Positions 1 through 9,319 of a stretch of 64,000 nt of DNA are shown here, piece by piece. The position numbers were made by a program, and so were the translations under genes. The DNA is from Betaproteobacteria bacterium (GTDB lineage Bacteria; Pseudomonadota; Gammaproteobacteria; Burkholderiales; Casimicrobiaceae). The stretch's first letter is position 1, and every line of letters begins with the position of its first letter. Below the pieces are notes generated by a model that saw only the letters and a program-made list of their open reading frames with translations, was not told where the DNA came from and searched no databases. The stretch covers positions 62,001 to 126,000 of the forward strand of contig JADKKQ010000007.1 of the NCBI GenBank assembly GCA_016720425.1. Reading direction: 5' to 3'.

Positions 1-1110
1 GGCGTGTTCGCCTACCTGCGCCGCCGGCGTTCGATCGAAACGCTGGCCGAGACGACGCAACCGTCGAAACTGGCGCTGGCGACGCTGGTGCGCGCCCAGG
101 GTCACAGCGTGCGCGAACTCGAGACCGTCGTCCGCGCCGCCGACGCGCGCTGGCTGCGCGAGTTCAAGGCGCGCCCCGACGAAGCGCTGGAGGCCGCGGC
201 GCTGGCCGAACTCCCCGACTGGCTCTGGCGGCGCCTGGGCGAGATCTACGGCGAAGACGGCCGCAGCGACCTCGCGCGCGCGCTGCTCGCGCCGGCGACG
301 CTCGACCTGCGCATCAACCCGCTGCAGACGACGCGCGACGCCGTGCGCGCCGCGCTGGCCGGCGACGGCATCGCCGCCGAACCGACCCCCTGGTCGCCGC
401 TCGGATTGCGGGTCCAGGGTCGGCCGTCGCTGGCCAAGCACCCGCTGCTGGTCAAGGGGGCCATCGAAATCCAGGACGAGGGCAGCCAGCTGATCGGCTT
501 CCTCGTCGCGCCGAAGCGCAACGACATGGTCGTCGACTTCTGCGCCGGGGCCGGCGGCAAGACGCTGCTGCTGGGCGCGCTGATGCGCTCGCAGGGCCGG
601 CTGTACGCGTTCGACACCGTGGACAAGCGGCTGGCGCGCCTGAAGCCGCGGCTCGCGCGTTCGGGGCTGTCCAACGTGCACCCGCAGCTGATCGCGCACG
701 AACGCGACGCGCGGGTCAAGCGCCTCGCCGGCAAGATCGACCGCGTGCTGGTCGACGCGCCGTGCACCGGCTTCGGCACGCTGCGGCGCAATCCCGACCT
801 CAAGTGGCGGCAGCCCGAGACCGCCGTCGCCGAGCTCGCCGCCAAGCAGCGCGCGATCCTCGCCGCGGCCGCGACGCTGCTCAAGCCCGGCGGGCGACTG
901 GTCTACGCGACCTGCAGCTTCCTGCCCGAGGAGAACCAGGCCATCGTCGACGGTTTCCTCGCCGGCCATCCCGGATTCCGGCCCGTGGATGCGGCGGCGG
1001 CGCTGGCGCAGGCGGATTGCCCGCTCGACACCGGGCCGACGCTGCAGCTCCTTCCCCACCGGCACGGCTGCGACGGGTTCTTCGCCGCCGTTCTCGAACG
1101 CGGGCCGTGA
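1..1110 (+). CDS. RsmB/NOP-family RNA cytosine-C5 methyltransferase, 5' end outside the window
   Basis: This is the C-terminal part, about 370 residues, of a SAM-dependent RNA m5C methyltransferase of the RsmB/NOP2 family, which methylates a cytosine in rRNA or tRNA in the cytoplasm. The SAM-binding motif VDFCAGAGGKT, the motif IV Pro-Cys in VDAPCTGFGTLRRN and the motif VI Thr-Cys in YATCSFLPEEN are intact; in this family the motif VI Cys is the nucleophile and the motif IV Cys releases the product. The frame is open to the first base of the window. A GTG at base 4 is probably not the true start, because relatives are usually 420-450 residues long. Its TGA overlaps the GTG of the next gene by four bases, so the two are probably cotranscribed. 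The target base cannot be told from sequence. Confidence 0.88.
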   Translation, partial: GVFAYLRRRRSIETLAETTQPSKLALATLVRAQGHSVRELETVVRAADARWLREFKARPDEALEAAALAELPDWLWRRLGEIYGEDGRSDLARALLAPATLDLRINPLQTTRDAVRAALAGDGIAAEPTPWSPLGLRVQGRPSLAKHPLLVKGAIEIQDEGSQLIGFLVAPKRNDMVVDFCAGAGGKTLLLGALMRSQGRLYAFDTVDKRLARLKPRLARSGLSNVHPQLIAHERDARVKRLAGKIDRVLVDAPCTGFGTLRRNPDLKWRQPETAVAELAAKQRAILAAAATLLKPGGRLVYATCSFLPEENQAIVDGFLAGHPGFRPVDAAAALAQADCPLDTGPTLQLLPHRHGCDGFFAAVLERGP

Positions 1111-1718
1111 CGGCGGCAGCCCGCCGCGGCGCCGTCATCGTCGCGCTGGCGATGGCCGGTGCGCTGGCGACGGCGGGCGTGCCACTGGCCGCGGCGTCGA
1201 CCGACCTGCCCGGTGCCGGCAGCGTCGAGCTGGCGTTCACGCCCGGCGACGCGATCGACGCGCGCATCGCCGCCGCCATCGACGCCGCCGAGCGCGAGGT
1301 GCTGGTGCTCGCCTTCGCCTTCACCCAGCAGCGGATCGCCCGGGCGCTGGTCGCCGCCCACGCGCGCGGCGTCGCGGTCGAGGTCGTCGCCGATCGCACC
1401 CAGACGCTGGAAACGCCGCACAGCGCGGTGCCGACGCTGGTGACCGCCGGCGTGCCGGTGTGGCTCGACGGCAACTTCGCCGCCGCGCACAACAAGGTGG
1501 TCATCGTCGACGCGGGGCTCGCGCGCGCGACGACGGTCACCGGCAGCTACAACTTCACCACCGCGGCGCAGCGGCGCAACGCCGAGAACGTCGCGATCTT
1601 CCGCGACAACGCCGGCGTCGCGCAGGCCTACCGTGCGTACTTCAAGCGGTTGCAGGCACGCGCGCAGCGCTGGGAGCGCGCCGCCGACGCGGCGCCGGCG
1701 CGACGGCCGCGCCGCTGA
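1107..1718 (+). CDS. Exported phospholipase D-family (Nuc-type) nuclease
   Basis: This is a 203-residue protein with one HKD motif (HNKVVIVD, then GSYNFTTAAQRRNAEN), the pattern of single-domain PLD-family endonucleases such as Nuc, which dimerise to form one active site. A hydrophobic N-terminus with AMAGALATAGVPLAAAS looks like a signal peptide, so the protein is probably periplasmic or secreted. I chose the GTG at 1107, which overlaps the upstream TGA (GTGA), because it puts this signal sequence at the N-terminus and leaves no gap to the methyltransferase gene. Members of the family hydrolyse DNA or RNA phosphodiester bonds, and some act on phospholipids. The real substrate is not evident here. 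There is no sign of conjugation or plasmid genes nearby, although many relatives are plasmid-borne. Confidence 0.8.
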   Translation: MTAAARRGAVIVALAMAGALATAGVPLAAASTDLPGAGSVELAFTPGDAIDARIAAAIDAAEREVLVLAFAFTQQRIARALVAAHARGVAVEVVADRTQTLETPHSAVPTLVTAGVPVWLDGNFAAAHNKVVIVDAGLARATTVTGSYNFTTAAQRRNAENVAIFRDNAGVAQAYRAYFKRLQARAQRWERAADAAPARRPRR

Positions 1719-1775
1719 GCGTCGCCACCGCCCCGCCCCTTGCGCCGCCATGCGAGGGAGCCCGGGGCGATCGGG

Positions 1776-1781
1776 TAAAAT
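1776..1781 (+). promoter_or_regulatory. Possible -10 element of the MscS-family gene
   Basis: TAAAAT ends eight bases before the ATG of the channel gene, which would give a very short or absent leader. No good -35 hexamer is visible 16-18 bases upstream. The call rests on the hexamer alone. Confidence 0.3.
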
Positions 1782-1788
1782 CGCCGCC

Positions 1789-3117
1789 ATGTTTCCGACC
1801 ATCGACTTCCCCCTCGTCGAGCACGCGCTGACCCGTCCCGCCGGCTGGATCGATCTCGCGCTGGTGATCGCCTGCTTCGCGCTCGGCTGGTTCGTCGATC
1901 GGCGCGTGCGGCTCAAGGCCGACGCCGCGCACGATGTGATCCGCGTCGGCGCCGGGGGCGTCAACCGGCTCATCTTCCCGCTGCTGACGCTGGTGCTGCT
2001 GGTCATCGCCTCGGTGCTGTACCAGCGCTACCGGACGCCGTTCTTCCTCGCCCTCGCGCTGCCGGCGGTGGTCGCGCTGGCGGTGATCCGGCTGTTCGTC
2101 TACGCGCTGCGCGGCGTGTTCCCGCGGGCGTCGTGGCTCGCGACCTCGGAGCGCGCGGTGTCCTTCGCCGTCTGGGGCCTGCTGCTCCTCTACTTCCTCG
2201 GCATCCTGCACGACATCGCGGCGGACCTCGACGCCCTGGTGATCCCGATCGCCAAGAGCCACGTCTCGGTGCTGGACATCGGCAAGGCGGTCCTGGTCGT
2301 GCTGCTCACGCTCGCGATCACGCTCTGGATCTCCGGCTTCATCGAGGGCCGGCTGATGCGCGCCGAGCAACTCGACAGCAGCCTGCGCGCGCTGGCGGCC
2401 AAGGCCGTCCGCGCGGTGCTGCTGATCCTCGCCGTGCTGATCGCTTTGAACGCCGTCGGCATCGATCTCACGCTGCTGTCGGTGTTCGGCGGCGCGCTGG
2501 GCGTGGGCATCGGGCTCGGCCTGCAGAAGCTGGCCAGCAATTACATCGCCGGCTTCACGATCCTGCTCGACCGGTCGATCCGGCTGGGCGACATGATCAC
2601 CGTCGACAACCGCTTCGGCGTGGTGTCCAAGGTGACGGCGCGCTACGTCGTGGTGCGCAGTCTCGACGGCGTCGAGGCGGTCGTGCCCAACGAGACGCTG
2701 GTGACCACGACGGTGCTCAACCACTCGTATTCGACGCGCGAGATCCGGATCGGCGTGCCGATCCAGGTCAGTTACGGCAGCGACCTCGAACTCGCGCTGC
2801 GGCTGATGGAAGGGGCGGCGCTCGCCGAGGCCCGGGTGCTGAAGGCGCCCAATCCTCCGGCCGCGTTCGTCATCCGTTTCGCCGACAGCGGCGTCGACCT
2901 CGAACTCGGGTTCTGGATCAACGACCCGGAGAACGGGCAGGCCAACCTCAGGAGCGCCGTCTACCTCGCCGTCTGGCGGGCGTTCCAGGCCCACGGCATC
3001 GACATCCCGTTCCCGCAGCGCGAGGTGCGCATCGTCGGCGGGGTGCCGGCCGCGGCGGATGCCGCAGGCACCGTCGGCGAGCGCACCACCGCTGCCGCGA
3101 CCATGCCGAAGGGCTGA
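1789..3117 (+). CDS. Small-conductance mechanosensitive channel (MscS family)
   Basis: This 442-residue inner-membrane protein belongs to the MscS family, whose members open under membrane tension and release solutes on osmotic downshock. About five hydrophobic segments occupy roughly residues 15-290. The pore-lining helix is recognisable as the Gly/Ala-rich stretch around LLSVFGGALGVGIGLGLQKL, followed by the cytoplasmic beta domain with VVPNETLVTTTVLNHS. The protein is longer at the N-terminus than E. coli MscS (286 residues), as in the multi-helix YbdG/YnaI-like subgroups. The ATG at 1789 gives a start at the first predicted membrane segment. The gene stands alone between the PLD gene and the desaturase. 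Confidence 0.9.
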   Translation: MFPTIDFPLVEHALTRPAGWIDLALVIACFALGWFVDRRVRLKADAAHDVIRVGAGGVNRLIFPLLTLVLLVIASVLYQRYRTPFFLALALPAVVALAVIRLFVYALRGVFPRASWLATSERAVSFAVWGLLLLYFLGILHDIAADLDALVIPIAKSHVSVLDIGKAVLVVLLTLAITLWISGFIEGRLMRAEQLDSSLRALAAKAVRAVLLILAVLIALNAVGIDLTLLSVFGGALGVGIGLGLQKLASNYIAGFTILLDRSIRLGDMITVDNRFGVVSKVTARYVVVRSLDGVEAVVPNETLVTTTVLNHSYSTREIRIGVPIQVSYGSDLELALRLMEGAALAEARVLKAPNPPAAFVIRFADSGVDLELGFWINDPENGQANLRSAVYLAVWRAFQAHGIDIPFPQREVRIVGGVPAAADAAGTVGERTTAAATMPKG

Positions 3118-3183
3118 CGCAAGACATTATTTTCATGGGGTTTTTCTGTGCCGCCGGCGGCGGCGCGGCGCCCGGTCGCGGGG

Positions 3184-3189
3184 TATAAT
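3184..3189 (+). promoter_or_regulatory. -10 element (TATAAT) of the desaturase gene
   Basis: A perfect sigma-70 -10 hexamer TATAAT stands 39 bases before the ATG of the fatty-acid desaturase, in otherwise GC-rich DNA. The -35 position holds no recognisable TTGACA, so the promoter would be weak or activator-dependent. Confidence 0.5.
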
Positions 3190-3228
3190 CGCGCCACTGC
3201 CACCCCGCTGGCGCCAGCCGCGAAGCCC

Positions 3229-4452
3229 ATGCCCTTCGACCCGCCGTTCGACCTCCTCTCCTTTCTCGCCCACGGCCTGCTGCCGCTGCCGTGGTGGGGC
3301 TACGTGGTCGTCGCCCTGGTCATGACCCACGTCACCATCGCCGGCGTAACCATCTACCTGCACCGGCACTCGGCCCATCGTGCCCTCGACCTCGCCGCGC
3401 CGGTCAGCCACTTCTTCCGCTTCTGGCTGTGGCTGACCACCGGCATGGTCACCAAGGAGTGGGCGGCGATCCACCGCAAGCATCACGCCAAGTGCGAGAC
3501 CGACGAGGATCCGCACAGCCCGCAGACGCGCGGCCTCGGGACGGTGTTCTGGCAGGGCGCCGAACTCTACCGCGCCGAGGCGAAGAACCGGGAGACGCTC
3601 GACAAGTACGGCAAGGGCACGCCCGACGACTGGATCGAGCGCAACCTCTACACCCGTTATTCCTGGCAGGGCGTCGGGCTGATGCTCGCCATCGACCTGG
3701 TGCTGTTCGGCCCGCTCGGCGCGACGATCTGGGCGGTGCAGATGCTGTGGATCCCGGTCAACGCCGCCGGGATCATCAACGGCATCGGGCACTACTGGGG
3801 CTATCGCAACTTCGCCTCGGCCGACGCGTCGACCAACATCGTGCCCTGGGGCATCCTGATCGGCGGCGAGGAACTGCACAACAACCACCACGCCTACGGC
3901 TCGTCGGCCAAGTTCTCGTCGCGCTGGTTCGAGTTCGACCTCGGCTGGTGCTACATCCGCATCCTCGAGACGCTGCGCCTCGCCAAGGTGCGCAAGGTCG
4001 CGCCCACGCTGCACGTCGCGCCGACACCCAAGCCGACCCCCGACCTCGCCACGCTGCACGCGGTGATCGAGCACCGCTACACCGTCGTTGCCGCCTACGC
4101 GCGGTCGCTGCGCGAGACCTGCGCGGCCGAGATCGCCGCGCTGCGCGAGCGGGCGGGCCGCAGCGAACCGGCCGACGTCCCCAGCCTGACCCGCCTCAAG
4201 CGCTGGCTGTCGGCCGAGACCACCGAGGTGCTGCCCGCCGGCGAACGGGCGACGCTCGCGCGGGCGATGGAGAACAGCAAGGCATTGCAGACGATCTATG
4301 CGATGCGCAAGGACCTCGACCACATCTGGGAGCGCTCGACCGAGACGCGCGAACAGCTGCTCGCCCGGCTGCAGGACTGGTGCCGCCGGGCCGACGCGTC
4401 CGGCATCGCGCCGCTGGCCCAGTTCTCGGTGCAACTGCGCCGCTACGCCTGA
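3229..4452 (+). CDS. Membrane fatty-acid (acyl-CoA type) desaturase
   Basis: This 407-residue di-iron membrane desaturase introduces a double bond into long acyl chains, using O2 and electrons from a redox partner. The three histidine boxes are present: HRHSAH (residues 45-50), HRKHH and HNNHH, the last just before AYGSSAKFSSRW. Hydrophobic segments flank the boxes in the usual arrangement. The last 140 or so residues beyond the catalytic core are helical and charged, and are longer than the minimal desaturase fold. I took the ATG at 3229, downstream of a TATAAT. In proteobacteria such enzymes commonly adjust membrane fluidity. No regulator or ferredoxin gene lies beside it. Confidence 0.9.
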   Translation: MPFDPPFDLLSFLAHGLLPLPWWGYVVVALVMTHVTIAGVTIYLHRHSAHRALDLAAPVSHFFRFWLWLTTGMVTKEWAAIHRKHHAKCETDEDPHSPQTRGLGTVFWQGAELYRAEAKNRETLDKYGKGTPDDWIERNLYTRYSWQGVGLMLAIDLVLFGPLGATIWAVQMLWIPVNAAGIINGIGHYWGYRNFASADASTNIVPWGILIGGEELHNNHHAYGSSAKFSSRWFEFDLGWCYIRILETLRLAKVRKVAPTLHVAPTPKPTPDLATLHAVIEHRYTVVAAYARSLRETCAAEIAALRERAGRSEPADVPSLTRLKRWLSAETTEVLPAGERATLARAMENSKALQTIYAMRKDLDHIWERSTETREQLLARLQDWCRRADASGIAPLAQFSVQLRRYA

Positions 4453-4680
4453 CCGAGCCTCCCCGCCCGCGGCGCGCCTCACGCGCGCACCGGGCGTGCG
4501 CGACGAATTCGGAACTGCCGTGCAGGTGCCCCCGACACTTCTGGCCGGATTCGAGGGAAGGTTCTCACTTCGCCCTTCCGATCGTCGAGCATTCCGGTGC
4601 GTAACGCAGAATTTCGCCGGCTGCGTGACTGCGTGATGGTTGTCATCCAGACGTTCGGAGCACCGTTTTCGAACCACCGC

Positions 4681-7608
4681 ATGCAGGCGAGGCGTTCGTC
4701 GAGGCTTTCAGGTTGGATAGCGTGGATTGCCGGCGCCGTCGCCATCTTGGCGCATTGCGCAGTCCTTGCAGCCGAGGCTCGAGCCGGCAGCCTGACTCCC
4801 CTGACGCCCGCTGAACAAGCGGCGGCGATAGGCGAGATCGAGGCCATGGTGAGAACGGATGAAACCCAGGTGAAAAACTTCGTCGTCCGGGAGGCGACGC
4901 CGGAACGCATCGAGCGCCTGTACCAGATGCCGGAATTCCTCGATCAACCCACGATCGTTCGCGAGAACGGACTGATTTTCGCCGGGCAAGGGGCGTTACT
5001 GGCTTTCGACAGGCCGTCCGACGTTCTGGCCAAGTTGGAGCGGTGGTTTCCCAGGGAGTTTACGGCCGCGCGCACAGCGAAGCGTCCGACATTCCGTGGT
5101 CATTTGCGCCTGTTCGGTCCGTTCCCTGGCTGGGATAGCGAGCCGGCAGCTTTTCTCGGGCTCTGGAATTGCATGCCACAGAGCGCCTGGTTGCGGCCGA
5201 TGGAGAATCCGTTCCAGCGGCGCCTTGGCCATGACCTGCCCCTCGTGCCCATGGCCGGCCGCGACTCGAGCACGCAGGAATCCGATTTCGGTTTTTGCAT
5301 CCACCAGCGCAACGGCTACCTGACGGCACGGACCGAGGCCCAGCGCGGCCCCCTTCTAGCAGATGGGCAAAGCATCGCCGCCCGCGTCGTGCCCGTATTG
5401 CGCAGCAAGTTTGCCGGATTCTTGTCAGCCAACGAGTGTCGCGGCACGGGTCCGGATGACTGTGTTCTCGTCTTGCACCTTTGGGCCAGCCTGGCATCGA
5501 CCGATCCCTCCCTGGCGGAGTCTCTTCGGGCGCTGGAGCCTTTGGTTGCGCCGGACGCGCCGCTCCCGGCGCTGCAGAAGCCCGCGGCCCAATACGGTCC
5601 CGGCGTTCAGGAGGGCGAGCGTCGTTTTGACGAAGGCCTGCGCCAGGCAGCCTTTGTACGGGCCAAGCTGTTGTCGGTGTTGAACGCGCCTTCGTCCTGG
5701 CCATCGGGCCAGCTGCCGGCGACGCTGCATCAGCTGACATTGCTGCAGCAAAAGCTGGCGACGGCGTTCGACGAGCGCTGGTTCTATTACGAGCTCGACT
5801 ACCGCAACGAGTCGGTCAACCCCTGGCGCGTGGTCCATGCCAACCTGGACAAGCACCCGCACCTGCGGGAAGCCGTCCTGGCCGAAGCTGACAGCCTGCC
5901 GGACGACGCGGCCTGCAAGGTCCATGAGCAATGGCTCCGGAAGGACGACCCCGCCCTGCAGACGGCTTATGCATTGCAGCAGTTGACACGCGGTCATCCC
6001 TTGCGCTGTGCCAGTCCTGACTGGGTTTGGCTGAGAGAGGGGGCGTCGCCGGCCGCGATCAAGCTGCGCGATGGCTATCTCGGGTTGCTCGATGGAACGG
6101 AGTCTCCGTCCCTGCGCGACAGCCTGCTCACCGAAATGACCGCTGCGGGCAATGCCTGCTTCGAGCCAGGGAATGGTCCCGCACCGGCTTGGCTGCGCCA
6201 GCTTTGCGCCGCCTGGATTGCCGAACCGCAAACGACGCCGTTCAGGCTCAGGCACAGCCGACTGACCCTTGGCAGAGAGCAGCAGTTCACCGCGATCACT
6301 GTGCCGCTGCCAGCGGAGCTCGACGTGCTCGACGTCACTTCGGGCCAGGGAGAATGGCTGACCGGGCTGTTGCGCGGCATGAATGCCGAGACGCGGCAGA
6401 AGCTGCAGGCATTCACAGTCACGCTGCAGCAGCGCAACAGTCGCATCATGGCGGCCACGCTCTGGCGTCACCCGAGGCACGAAACCGCGCTGCTGGGCCT
6501 GGATCTGCGGCAGGACGAAGACGCCAACGCGTACTTTCTCGTCGGGCCGCAAACGTTCACCGTGGTCGAGTTACCCCTGCGCTTTCGTGATGACAGCTTC
6601 GAGCTCGTTCGCGTCTCCGATCTGGACCAGGATCGCAACCTCGAGCTCTGGTGGGCACGATCTTTCAATCGCTGCCAGAACGACCCGAGCGATCTGGAGC
6701 GCGATCTCGACTGCACGGCAAGGAGCGCGGACATGGGAGAGCTGCAGGGCAATGTTCTGTCCTACTTCGTCAAATCGCCTCGTCGCGATCCGGCCCGGGT
6801 CGCCGGGACCGCGCTCACGCTGAACGCAAGGATCCCGGCTGCGACGACCCGCGAAGAACCGGCATGCAACGCCTTGCTGGTGGGTTCGGTGCTGGGCAGC
6901 AGGCTGAACCTGGATTTTGGTGGCCGCGAGGACAACGAGCGCGGCGACCTGTTGGACATCGCTTGCCGGACCCATCCGGTGCGCCCCGAGCAGACCATTG
7001 TCGCCCTGTTCCACAACCTGACCGACAAGGAGGGGCAGCCGGTGGAAGACCGGAAGGGTTTCGTGTTTGCCGTCATCGATGTCCAGCGCAGGCAGCTCCT
7101 GGCCCTGTACCGCGAAGACATCGAAGAGGATGCAAGCATCCGGGTCGGCGGGTCCAGTCCGAAGATCGACACCGGCCGGTACAACCTGGCACCAGGCGTG
7201 CGTGCACTTGGCGTGCGCATGGGCATTGGCCACAGTCCGCGCTGCGCGGACGGCGGCGAAAGCGACTACCTGACCCTCTTCGTCGAGGATGGCAGCCGGC
7301 TGAAGCCGGTGCTGCGGAACCTGCCGATGAGCGCATGGCGGGTCGCCACGGGCGGCTCCAGCTGCGGCAACGGTGGCGGCGACGTCGACCACACGATTGA
7401 AAGGGTCGCGCTGACGCTGCAGATGGCTGCAACGTCGACCGCGGGCTGGCATGACATCGACGTCGTCGCGCAGCACGACGTCGAAATTCTCGGCGGCGCC
7501 GCGATCACGCCCGCCAAACGCGAAACCAGAAAGCGGTCGCTGGGCAGGCTGCGGGCCAGAGATCGCTCTTACGCAACGACAAGTCTTCTGGACAAACTCT
7601 GGCCCTGA
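4681..7608 (+). CDS. Large exported protein of unknown function
   Basis: I do not recognise this 975-residue protein. The ATG at 4681 is followed by MQARRSSRLSGWIAWIAG and a hydrophobic run ending AVLAAEARA, a credible Sec signal peptide; in-frame ATGs at 4597 and 4636 would put about 15-30 residues before it. The mature part has scattered cysteines (for example NECRGTGPDDC, FNRCQNDPSD and LDCTARS), few hydrophobic segments and no motif I can name. The middle and C-terminal part is rich in beta-strand-like stretches and short Asp/Gly loops, such as RVSDLDQDRNLELWW, which resembles the EF-hand-like repeats of FG-GAP proteins but is not repeated. The base composition is visibly lower in GC and the codon choice looser than in the neighbours, which suggests relaxed selection or acquisition. 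It stands alone, with 228 bp upstream and no operon partner. Confidence 0.75.
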   Translation: MQARRSSRLSGWIAWIAGAVAILAHCAVLAAEARAGSLTPLTPAEQAAAIGEIEAMVRTDETQVKNFVVREATPERIERLYQMPEFLDQPTIVRENGLIFAGQGALLAFDRPSDVLAKLERWFPREFTAARTAKRPTFRGHLRLFGPFPGWDSEPAAFLGLWNCMPQSAWLRPMENPFQRRLGHDLPLVPMAGRDSSTQESDFGFCIHQRNGYLTARTEAQRGPLLADGQSIAARVVPVLRSKFAGFLSANECRGTGPDDCVLVLHLWASLASTDPSLAESLRALEPLVAPDAPLPALQKPAAQYGPGVQEGERRFDEGLRQAAFVRAKLLSVLNAPSSWPSGQLPATLHQLTLLQQKLATAFDERWFYYELDYRNESVNPWRVVHANLDKHPHLREAVLAEADSLPDDAACKVHEQWLRKDDPALQTAYALQQLTRGHPLRCASPDWVWLREGASPAAIKLRDGYLGLLDGTESPSLRDSLLTEMTAAGNACFEPGNGPAPAWLRQLCAAWIAEPQTTPFRLRHSRLTLGREQQFTAITVPLPAELDVLDVTSGQGEWLTGLLRGMNAETRQKLQAFTVTLQQRNSRIMAATLWRHPRHETALLGLDLRQDEDANAYFLVGPQTFTVVELPLRFRDDSFELVRVSDLDQDRNLELWWARSFNRCQNDPSDLERDLDCTARSADMGELQGNVLSYFVKSPRRDPARVAGTALTLNARIPAATTREEPACNALLVGSVLGSRLNLDFGGREDNERGDLLDIACRTHPVRPEQTIVALFHNLTDKEGQPVEDRKGFVFAVIDVQRRQLLALYREDIEEDASIRVGGSSPKIDTGRYNLAPGVRALGVRMGIGHSPRCADGGESDYLTLFVEDGSRLKPVLRNLPMSAWRVATGGSSCGNGGGDVDHTIERVALTLQMAATSTAGWHDIDVVAQHDVEILGGAAITPAKRETRKRSLGRLRARDRSYATTSLLDKLWP

Positions 7609-7806
7609 GAGGCTGAGAGTCTTTCGCTCATGCCCGCTCATCACGCCGGAAGGCGCCCCTGTCGTTGCGGCGGGTGGTGCGCTTGGCTTGGACACCTTCT
7701 GGCAGCTGTGGACAGCCGAAAAACTCCCAGCCTCTGAGCGGAGCCCACGCTTGCCGCCAGTTCCTTGTGGCCCGGGTTCATCCGCGCAGCAATTCCGGAC
7801 GAATTG

Positions 7807-7830
7807 AAAAGGCCCGCATCGCTGCGGGCC
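7807..7830 (-). terminator. Rho-independent terminator after rpmG
   Basis: On the minus strand GGCCCGCA, loop GCGA and TGCGGGCC form an eight-base-pair stem (7811-7830) followed by TTTT (7807-7810). It lies 27 bases past the rpmG stop and closes the rpmB-rpmG transcript. Confidence 0.85.
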
Positions 7831-7857
7831 CTGTTCATCGGGTGCGACGACCCCGGA

Positions 7858-8013
7858 CTACTTGAGCTTGGTTTCCTTGTACGCGACGTGCTTGCGCGCG
7901 ACGGGATCGAACTTCTTGATCTCCATCTTCTCGGGCATCAGCTTCTTGTTCTTGGTCGTCGTGTAGAAGTGGCCGGTGCCGGCCGTCGATTCGAGCTTGA
8001 TCTTTTCGCGCAT
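7858..8013 (-). CDS. rpmG: 50S ribosomal protein L33
   Basis: This is a 51-residue basic protein beginning [22 protein letters not shown] and ending VAYKETKLK, the standard sequence of bacterial L33. L33 sits near the E site of the large subunit. This version lacks the CxxC zinc pairs, so it is the zinc-independent C-minus type. It follows rpmB by 18 bases on the same strand, the usual rpmB-rpmG operon, and a terminator follows it. Confidence 0.96.
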   Translation of the reverse strand: MREKIKLESTAGTGHFYTTTKNKKLMPEKMEIKKFDPVARKHVAYKETKLK

Positions 8014-8031
8014 GATTCCGGTCCCCCTGCG

Positions 8032-8268
8032 TTAGATGCGTTCGCCGCGGGCGCGCATTTCGGCCAGCACGACATCGAGGCCCTTCTTGTCGATGGTGCG
8101 CAGCGCGGCGTTGGTCAGGCGCAGGCTCACCCAGCGGTTTTCGCTTTCGAGCCAGAACCGCCGCTGCTGCAGGTTGGGCAGGAAGCGCCGACGGGTCTTG
8201 TTGTTGGCGTGGGAAACATTGTGGCCCACCATCGGGGCCTTACCGGTGACTTGGCAGACTCGAGCCAT
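8032..8268 (-). CDS. rpmB: 50S ribosomal protein L28
   Basis: This is a 78-residue protein starting [20 protein letters not shown] with the highly conserved L28 core [12 protein letters not shown]. It is a structural component of the large ribosomal subunit. The length matches the family exactly. It is the first gene of the two-gene rpmB-rpmG transcript and has a good sigma-70 promoter 46-74 bases upstream of its ATG. Confidence 0.97.
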   Translation of the reverse strand: MARVCQVTGKAPMVGHNVSHANNKTRRRFLPNLQQRRFWLESENRWVSLRLTNAALRTIDKKGLDVVLAEMRARGERI

Positions 8269-8313
8269 GGCTCGCTCCTTCGGATTCGGGACGTGCGTTG
8301 TGCAAAGTCCGCC

Positions 8314-8342
8314 ATTCTATCCGCGAACCCCTCGGCGAGCAA
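8314..8342 (-). promoter_or_regulatory. Sigma-70 promoter of rpmB-rpmG
   Basis: On the minus strand TTGCTC (8342-8337), a 17-base spacer and TAGAAT (8319-8314) form a near-consensus sigma-70 promoter. The start point would be about 8307, leaving a leader of roughly 40 bases before rpmB. Confidence 0.65.
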
Positions 8343-8518
8343 GCGCCGCGACCCGCGGGCGGCGTTGCCTCGGGCCGCCCCCCGCCATCGTCGCCTCCCA
8401 CCATCACCGGATCGATCGGCGATTCCGAGCCCGAAAACTCCACCAAGCCATGAAGTTGTCGGAGCATCGGCCGCTTCGTTCCCACTAACCTGGCGTCCCC
8501 GACCTGCCCCGCCCCAGG

Positions 8519-9193
8519 CTACAACAGGCCGCGCTCGGCCAGCGAGGTGAGCCGTCCGCCGGCCACGACGAAGTGATCGAGCGTGCGGACGTCGACCAGC
8601 GACAGCGCCTGCTTCAGCGCCAGCGTGAGCAGCTCGTCGGCGCGGCTCGGCTCGGCCAGCCCCGACGGGTGGTTGTGGGCGAAGATCATCGCCGCCGCAT
8701 TGCGGGCCAGCGCAGCCTTCACCACCTCGCGCGGGTACACCGACGTCTGCGCCAGCGTGCCGCGGAAGAGTTCCTCGGCGGCGAGCAGCCGGTTCTGGCT
8801 GTCGAGGAAGAGGCCGACGAAGACCTCGTAGGAGCGCGCCGCCAGCGCGAGGCGCAGGTAGTCGCGCACCGCCTGCGGCGACTGCAGCGCGTCGCGCTCG
8901 GCGGCCTCTTCGGCCAGCGAGCGGCGGACGAGTTCGACCATGGCCGTCAGCTCGACGGTCTTGGCGACGCCGACGCCGCGCACCGTGGCGACCTCGGCGC
9001 GCGGCGCCGCGAGGAGGCCGGTCAGCGAGCCGAAGCGCGACAGCAGCGCACGGGCGATGTCGACGGCGCTCGCCCCCGCGATGCCGTGCCGCAGCAGCAG
9101 CGACAGCAGCTCGGCGTCGGACAGCGCGCCGGCGCCACGCGCCAGCAGGCGTTCGCGGGGCCGCTCGTCGGCCGGCCAGTCGCTGATGCGCAT
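8519..9193 (-). CDS. radC: RadC-family JAMM/MPN domain protein
   Basis: This 224-residue protein is of the RadC (YeeS/ComM-neighbour) family. The N-terminal UPF0758 helix-hairpin-helix region, starting [17 protein letters not shown], is followed by a C-terminal JAMM/MPN+ domain with the metal motif [14 protein letters not shown]. The domain resembles zinc isopeptidases, but the bacterial function is unsettled and the old link to DNA repair is doubtful. I chose the ATG ending at 9193 because AGGAG lies 10 bases before it; another in-frame ATG at 9202 is only one base from that Shine-Dalgarno sequence. In betaproteobacteria radC commonly sits between rpmB-rpmG and coaBC, as here. It diverges from coaBC. 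Confidence 0.92.
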   Translation of the reverse strand: MRISDWPADERPRERLLARGAGALSDAELLSLLLRHGIAGASAVDIARALLSRFGSLTGLLAAPRAEVATVRGVGVAKTVELTAMVELVRRSLAEEAAERDALQSPQAVRDYLRLALAARSYEVFVGLFLDSQNRLLAAEELFRGTLAQTSVYPREVVKAALARNAAAMIFAHNHPSGLAEPSRADELLTLALKQALSLVDVRTLDHFVVAGGRLTSLAERGLL

Positions 9194-9319
9194 CGGATCC
9201 ATGCTCCTGTTCGATGACCATCGGCGCGCTCGCCGCGTGCCGCCCGCGGCCGCCACCGGCCGAACTGCGGCGCCAGTGTAAACTTGGCGCCTCTTTGCGA
9301 CCCATCCGCCACACGGACG

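Noticed and set aside
1107..1718. Conjugation or plasmid origin for the PLD-type nuclease
   Set aside because: Relatives are often plasmid-borne, but here the gene overlaps a chromosomal rRNA methyltransferase gene and no transfer genes are present.
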